A stretch of DNA of 64,000 bases, from the NCBI GenBank assembly GCA_033239125.1, contig BSWB01000001.1:28113501-28177500 (forward strand), read 5' to 3'. Under the pieces are notes generated by a model. The model was not told where the DNA came from. It saw only the letters and a list, made by a program, of their open reading frames with translations, and searched no databases. The DNA is from Fagopyrum homotropicum (taxonomy: Eukaryota > Streptophyta > Magnoliopsida > Caryophyllales > Polygonaceae). The translations under genes were made by a program, and so were the position numbers. Below, piece by piece: positions 59,059 to 64,000 of this stretch (within the stretch, counting starts at the first letter, position 1; each line of letters opens with the position of its first letter).

Positions 59059-61593
59059 CTATTTTGGTTGATTTTGACAAGTCCTTTTCGTGTGCCCGCT
59101 ACAGCCGCAACAACTGCATTTCCTATTGCTGCTTTGTTCCCAAGTTGACCGGAACCTGGCTTTTGGCATTCTACCACACCTTTTACGCTTCAATGGAGGC
59201 TCACATTTCATTTCTGCTATTGAAGTAGGAATACACCACTCTGACTTATTAGGTAATGGATAGATGATATCCACATAACCAGCCCTCCAGCTGTCTGATG
59301 AATAGTACTTGCCAACTAGAAAGGATGGGCTCATACCCACATGTTTTGCAGCTGCAATGGCATGTATGCATGGTATTTCTTCAATATCAAACTCCTTACA
59401 TGTACAAGTTTTCTTCTGCAAACAAACAATCACGTGCTCTTCACACATCTTTACTTCAAACTCCAGCTTCTCTGCATCAAGGACGCACACAAAGTACATC
59501 GCACACGCATCAAACCGCTTCTGAATAATTGCCTCAATCTTAGGAGTCGATACCTCTACACAAGCTTTGGACTTTTGACGGCGTTCTGCAAACCATCGGG
59601 TCATAAATTGCCTTATTTCATCCAGCATTGCCATGACAGGATACTCTCTACCTTCTTTCATCAATGCATTTACACACTCTGCGTTGTTACTAGTCATTAT
59701 GTTGTATCTTTTCGCAGGTGAGAAGGAGCGTGCCCATGTAGAAATCCCTATTTCATTCAGCAATTCTCCCACCTTTGGTTTCTCCTATACATACATAAAT
59801 CATGTGTAAGGTAATCATCATAATATAAGATATACAGTACATAATTTATATGCTTATGTACCTCCGATATTTTATGTAATATTTCAACGCAAATGCTGTC
59901 TTTGTAGCTCGTTGCCGCATCAATGAACATTTGTAGGATCCTGTTTGATCTTGTCCTCTTCCTCAGATTACCTTTTATATGCCAAATACAGTACCCATGG
60001 AAGGCTAGTTGGTAATTCGATGCTATACCCTTCTTAATCGATGCATGGCGATCGGACACAAACACAAGCTCCTTGCTGTCCATTACGACACGTCTCATAT
60101 TCTTGAAAAAGAAATTCCAAGATGCATCATTTTCACTATCAACAATACCAAAAGCAACGGGGTATATTTGTTGGTTTGCATCTTGTGCAGTGGCGACTAG
60201 CAATACCCCACCATATTTTCCACTAAGATGTGTCCCATCAACGGTGATTACCTACATAAAACCGTAGACGTGTTCACAAACCTACTTATGCACAAATAAC
60301 TGAACATGAATATATGCACAGAAACAATTGTATCAAACATTATGTAACAAATAACTGCAATACATAAACAAAATCAGGGTTTTTATTATTATGTACCTTT
60401 CTCATCACACTCAAACCCCGAATGGACGGTCCGAACGACAGAAAAACATATTTGAACCTACTCTCCTCGTCGTGTATGAAGTCCACAACTGTTCCTTCAT
60501 TCACCTCCACCAACATAAATAAGTATGCAGGTATTGTGTTATAATTGTCAACCGATGTACCTCTAATCATGTCCTTCACTGTCTCTTGAGCTTTCCAACA
60601 CTTCCAATAGCTAGCGTCAATTCGATGCAAACTCTTCATTACGGTGATGATCTGATGCACCGAAGGTAATTTCTTTGAATTACCGTACCTACATAAACTT
60701 TGAATTTTCAGTAAAAGCAGGATACATAACATATTTTTCACATGCAGTAGCAGATACATAAATTCAGTCCAACAAATACATGCAACTTACATTGTCTTAA
60801 CCTTATCAGCTATTACGTGATATGAAGCTCCCCTATTTGCCTCCCGCCGCAAATGGAACGAGCAAGTGTGTGTCGAAACATACTTTGTGGTGGTGAAGTA
60901 TGTTGTTTTACCGAGCATTGAAAAGCGGACCCTCCACTTACAATCTTCATCTACACATCTTGCAGTCACTGCCTTCATTTTCGACTTTACTATCTTGTAT
61001 TGTGAGCATTCGGAAATTGAATGTAGACACAATGCGTTTTTAACTTCAGTCTTCGAATGATATATCTTCCCAACTTGTAGTTGCAAATCGTCTCCTGATG
61101 ATACATAACTATTGATATGTGGAACTATTGCAAGTGTGTTATTGTTTCCATCTCCTACCGACTCGCTCCCAATCACACTTGAACCTGTTGTACATAAATC
61201 AGGTTCTATATCTGCTACATCAGCTTCCTGACCATGTAGTTCGGTTGAAATTCCTCCCACACTCTTATGCAAATCAACTTTGTTCACACATAAAGGGAGA
61301 CTCCAACTAAACTGTGTGAGACCATTTATGTGTACAAAAGTATCCAAATCATCCTTTGTGTTAACATCAAATGGTTTTAGACCCTCATTGAAAGGATTCT
61401 TGTATGACAAGCATAAATCAAACAGTGTTAAAGATATTCCAAATAGCAACGCAATCTTCTCCTTTAACACATCAAATGTGCATTCAACTGATATCAATAA
61501 CGGCTTACTTGACTGTACTTCAATGTAGCTCCACACACCTTCATCAAATTTCCAATGTCCGTCAAAATAAATTGTCACAAACACCACCCCCAT
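59059..61593 (-). CDS. Mutator-like (MuDR-type) transposase
   Basis: Four coding exons on the minus strand: 61593-60791, 60688-60397, 60251-59862 and 59784-59059. GT-AG introns; joined frame 2211 bases, 736 residues, no break. The start ATG (MGVVFVTIYFDG) lies five bases after an acceptor, and a donor at 62258/62257 suggests a 660-base leader intron. Residues about 180-265 form a MuDR DNA-binding-type zinc domain (TARCVDEDCKWRVR, STHTCSFH). The DDE catalytic set is Asp370 (VDGTHL), Asp432 (VSDRHASI) and Glu531 (SNNAECVNAL), with the family's CxxH at 453-456 (YCIWH). A SWIM zinc finger follows at about 622-636 (CTCKEF...CIH), and a CCHC-like knuckle at the C-terminus (CSCCGCSGHTKRTC). It would bind the element's ends and catalyse cut-and-paste transposition in the nucleus. 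Looks functional from the sequence. Confidence 0.9.
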
Positions 61594-62576
61594 GATTCCT
61601 ACAAGAAAGGTACAAAATATAAGAAATATGTCAATAGCTTCCTCACGCTTTGTACATAATATTTCAGTAATTACATAAAACCACACTTATGTACAATCAA
61701 CTAAATGAAACATAATTTCTGCACTTATACATAAACATACACCGAAATTATGTAAACATACGCACATAAAATTATGTTCATCACATTCTGCATAAGATTA
61801 TGTTCATCACCATAATTTCTGCACTTATACATAAACATACACCGAAATTACGTAAACATACGGACATAAAATTATGTTATTCACTGTTACATAAATTTAA
61901 CCATACATAATATATAAACAGATACATAAACCGAACTTATGTACACATAAACACATTAGATTATGTTCGTCACTTTCATCATTACAGACCCTCACCACAT
62001 TAAACTGAAATACACATACATTTTACAACTACATAAATCTAAGCAGACACATAAATTGAGTATATATTTCTTTCCAACATACTTATGTACACATACAGAC
62101 ATAAAATTATGTTCGTCTCCTTCATCAATATCAAACCTCAGCACATAAAATATCACCGCCATGTATATATACGAAATACAAAGTATGAACCATATACATA
62201 AATTACGCAGACGAAATGTGAGAATTATCCACCAATTAAACGATTGAACGTACATACCTCACAGATCTGGAAAAAATGTCTCAGAACGATTGGATCTACA
62301 GATCGAGTTGTTTGTCTCAAAAATCGCACAAAACAAACGATTGAATCTACAGATTGACAATCCGATTGTTGACGATCTCATAGCCGTAACAATTGAACAA
62401 ACAGAACATCAAATCGAAATAAATCGGCAGCAATCGGAAAAAAAAGAGTGAAAATGTATATGACAGTAGACGAAAGCTCTGTATAATTGGTGGTTATGGA
62501 TGCAGCAAATGGGGGAAATTCGTGATTCTTGTATCACGTTTACAAGGAATGTATATTTCCTTTCCTAACAACTTCC
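61594..62576 (-). other. Leader and promoter region of the transposase gene
   Basis: Leader intron 61599-62257, packed with ACATAAA and TACATAAAC motifs; a 60-base stretch near 61730-61790 is repeated at about 61810-61870 (CATAATTTCTGCACTTATAC start). Probable 5' UTR from 62258 upstream. Confidence 0.55.
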
Positions 62577-62780
62577 TGATTTGTAGGGGACCACAATAAA
62601 TTACCTTATTTATTTAATTAAAACTGCCACATCATATTTTTAAATTTCCATCAGGGGTATGCATTTAGTTAGGAATTAATCTTTATTAGAAAATTGATTG
62701 GGGCCTAGTTTATCTACATTATTGCAAAATAGCCTAGTTAATACACAGTAATACATAAATGGCCCACTTACCATTTTAAC
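62577..62780. repeat. Right terminal region of the Ulp1-carrying MULE, shared with 17418-17670
   Basis: Shared blocks in the same order: TTGTAGGGGACC, then GGGGCCTAGTT...AGCCTAGTTAATAC...GGCCCACTTACCATTTT. The outermost bases in reverse complement (AAAATGGTAAGTGGGCC) also resemble the MITE ends at 43734 and 40599. Confidence 0.4.
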
Positions 62781-63225
62781 TCTTGAATATTCCATTAAAA
62801 AAAACAACACACCGTAGCACGAATGTGGAACGGAAAAGTCATATAGTAAAAGTGAGACAAATTCATATGTTTCCCTCTTTTTACTTATTAAAATACAATA
62901 AAAAAATTTTCCGTGGAACCCATCGACGGATTATTTAACAGAAAATAAATTGAGGTGGCTAATTGTTAACATAGTATAATATAAGGTGGTTAATTGAAAT
63001 GTTTTTTTTATAAGAGGTGGTTAAGTGAAAAGTGATATAAATAAGAGGTGGTTTAGTGTAATTTACTCTATAAAATAAGACATATATATAAAAAGTGGGT
63101 TAGGTCAGCACTTCCAATCAGCTTCAACTTCACCTATAAGCTTCCGCTTCAACTTCTATGAAATTTAGGGTCCCCAAACGGACTCAACTTGTCGCGCTAG
63201 TTTAAAATTTTTCTACTTTATTGTT
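62781..63225. other. No gene recognised
   Basis: AT-rich intergenic sequence; GAGGTGGTTAAGTG-type phrases recur at about 62950-63055 but form no clear element. Confidence 0.4.

Positions 63226-63301
<76 letters not shown>
63226..63301. repeat. (TA)n microsatellite
   Basis: About 75 bases of nearly pure TA repeats with three TTA interruptions; causes a spurious Tyr/Ile ORF. Confidence 0.97.
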
Positions 63302-63428
63302 ATTCTAAAATAATAAATTAAAGTTAATTCGGGGATAAAAAATAAAATTTGTGAAATTAACATTTTAAAGAAATAAAAACGAAAAGAAAAACAAATGATG
63401 GAGCATCTCATTGGTTGATCTCGTGCTC

Positions 63429-64000
63429 TTTTTTTTTTTTGATAATGGAAAGTGGTTAGGTTGGACTATCTTCTAGAGGTAGTCCATCCTAAAGCATCCT
63501 TGCGGATGAAAACACAAAGTTCAAGATCATCAGAAAAGTTAGTGTTAGGTGTCGAAATTTCCAAATGGGTTAGTCGGTGTGCAATATAGTTTACTTCTTT
63601 GAAAACATGCATAATCTGGATTTCGTCAAAAAACTAGAGGTCCAGTTTGGAGTCGGAAATAATCATCTCGACCTCCCAAGGACAACTTCAACATCCTTGG
63701 AGTGCCTTAATAACACAAAGGTTGTCCCCTTCAATTTCAATTTTTTTTGATTTGTAGTCTAATTGTCTCGTGAAGGCCTGATTTTAGGGCAAAAGCTTCA
63801 GCTTTTAAAACCGAGTTGAAGTTATGTTTTTTGGCATCAAGACTTACTACTTTTCCATTTTGGTCCCGAATCACGTAGCCAATAGAAGTAATTCCGGAGT
63901 CTAATTTCGATCCGTCAAAGTTTAGTTTATGAAAGCCCGGTTTTGGTTTATCCCATTTGATATTATGTTTTTTCCTTGTTATAGGATTTACATTCTTTAG
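63429..64000 (-). pseudogene. 3' end of a LINE retrotransposon with decayed RNase H domain
   Basis: A T-run at 63429-63440 is the poly(A) tail on the minus strand. Read leftwards from 64000: PGFHKLNFDGSKLDSGI, IGYVIRDQNGKVVSLD, SVLKAEAFALKSGL, then after a frameshift LCVIKALQG and IQIMHVFKEVNYIAHRLTHL. These are the DGS, E-A-x-A and H-V-x-R-E-x-N motifs of the plant LINE RNase H-like (RVT_3) domain. Stops and at least one frameshift make it non-functional. The rest of the element lies beyond the window. Confidence 0.75.

Larger units (their letters stand above)
53000..62780. mobile_element. Kaonashi/KI-type Mutator-like element carrying Ulp1 protease and MuDR transposase
   Basis: Two convergent, intact, intron-rich genes: a DUF1985-Ulp1 gene (54111-58505, +) and a Mutator-like transposase (59059-61593, -). 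This gene pair is known from plant Ulp1-carrying Mutator-like elements (KI-MULEs). Borders are approximate: no long terminal inverted repeat was found, as described for this group. The right flank 62577-62780 shares blocks with 17418-17670. Introns, UTRs and flanks are crowded with TTATGTAC-type motifs. Both genes being unbroken suggests recent mobility. Confidence 0.78.

Noticed and set aside
59298..60267. Plus-strand ORFs over the transposase exons
   Set aside because: Antisense shadows of exons that carry DDE, CxxH and SWIM motifs.
63202..63411. Tyr/Ile repeat ORF
   Set aside because: Product of the (TA)n microsatellite.
1..64000. tRNA and rRNA genes
   Set aside because: None seen; the only tRNA-like matches are short primer-binding sites of LTR elements.

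Overview
The window is nuclear DNA of a flowering plant, very probably a eudicot. It is AT-rich, host genes are sparse and intron-containing, and most of the sequence is nested transposable elements (LTR retrotransposons, Helitrons, hAT MITEs, a Mutator-like element, a LINE). The species cannot be named from the sequence alone.

Only two ordinary host genes are recognisable. One is a small intronless CLE peptide gene at 18086-18355 (+), ending in a perfect CLE dodecapeptide of the CLE9/CLE10 type. The other is a DUF863-family nuclear-type protein at 33862-37008 (-), with three coding exons and a long 5' UTR intron reaching about 38350.

Layout. 1-7338: Athila-like LTR element carrying only an ATHILA ORF1-type gene, apparently part of a tandem (shared-LTR) array, inserted into a minus-strand Ty3/gypsy Tekay-like element whose gag/protease, PBS and LTR survive at 7339-10905. 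10906-17670: AT-rich repeats with a 23-copy minisatellite (13621-14180), at least two complete Helitrons placed almost back to back (14805-15615 and 15618-17412) and Mutator-like termini. 18086-18355: CLE gene. 19210-30783: Helitron remnants containing a 2.8-kb solo LTR (21199-24016) and a complete non-autonomous gag-protease LTR element (24388-29848, TSD GTGAG) that split a Helitron helicase gene. 31975-32900: decayed LTR with a perfect hAT MITE. 33862-38500: DUF863 gene. 40599-43734: a family of elements with related terminal inverted repeats and tandem subterminal arrays. 43905-51458: second Tekay-like element (-), broken and hit by two hAT elements with clear 8-bp TSDs. About 53000-62780: a Kaonashi/KI-type Mutator-like element with two convergent intact genes, a DUF1985+Ulp1 protease gene (12 exons, 951 aa) and a MuDR-type transposase (4 coding exons, 736 aa). 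63429-64000: 3' end of a LINE (-) with a decayed RNase H domain.

The most interesting region is the Ulp1-carrying Mutator-like element. Its spliced reading frames stay open across every inferred junction, so it may be recently active. Its introns, UTRs and flanks are saturated with a TTATGTAC-type motif whose orientation follows each gene's transcription, and the same motif is the core of the minisatellite about 40 kb away. A second unusual signal is a shared palindromic core (TCGACCGA) repeated through two unrelated LTR families.
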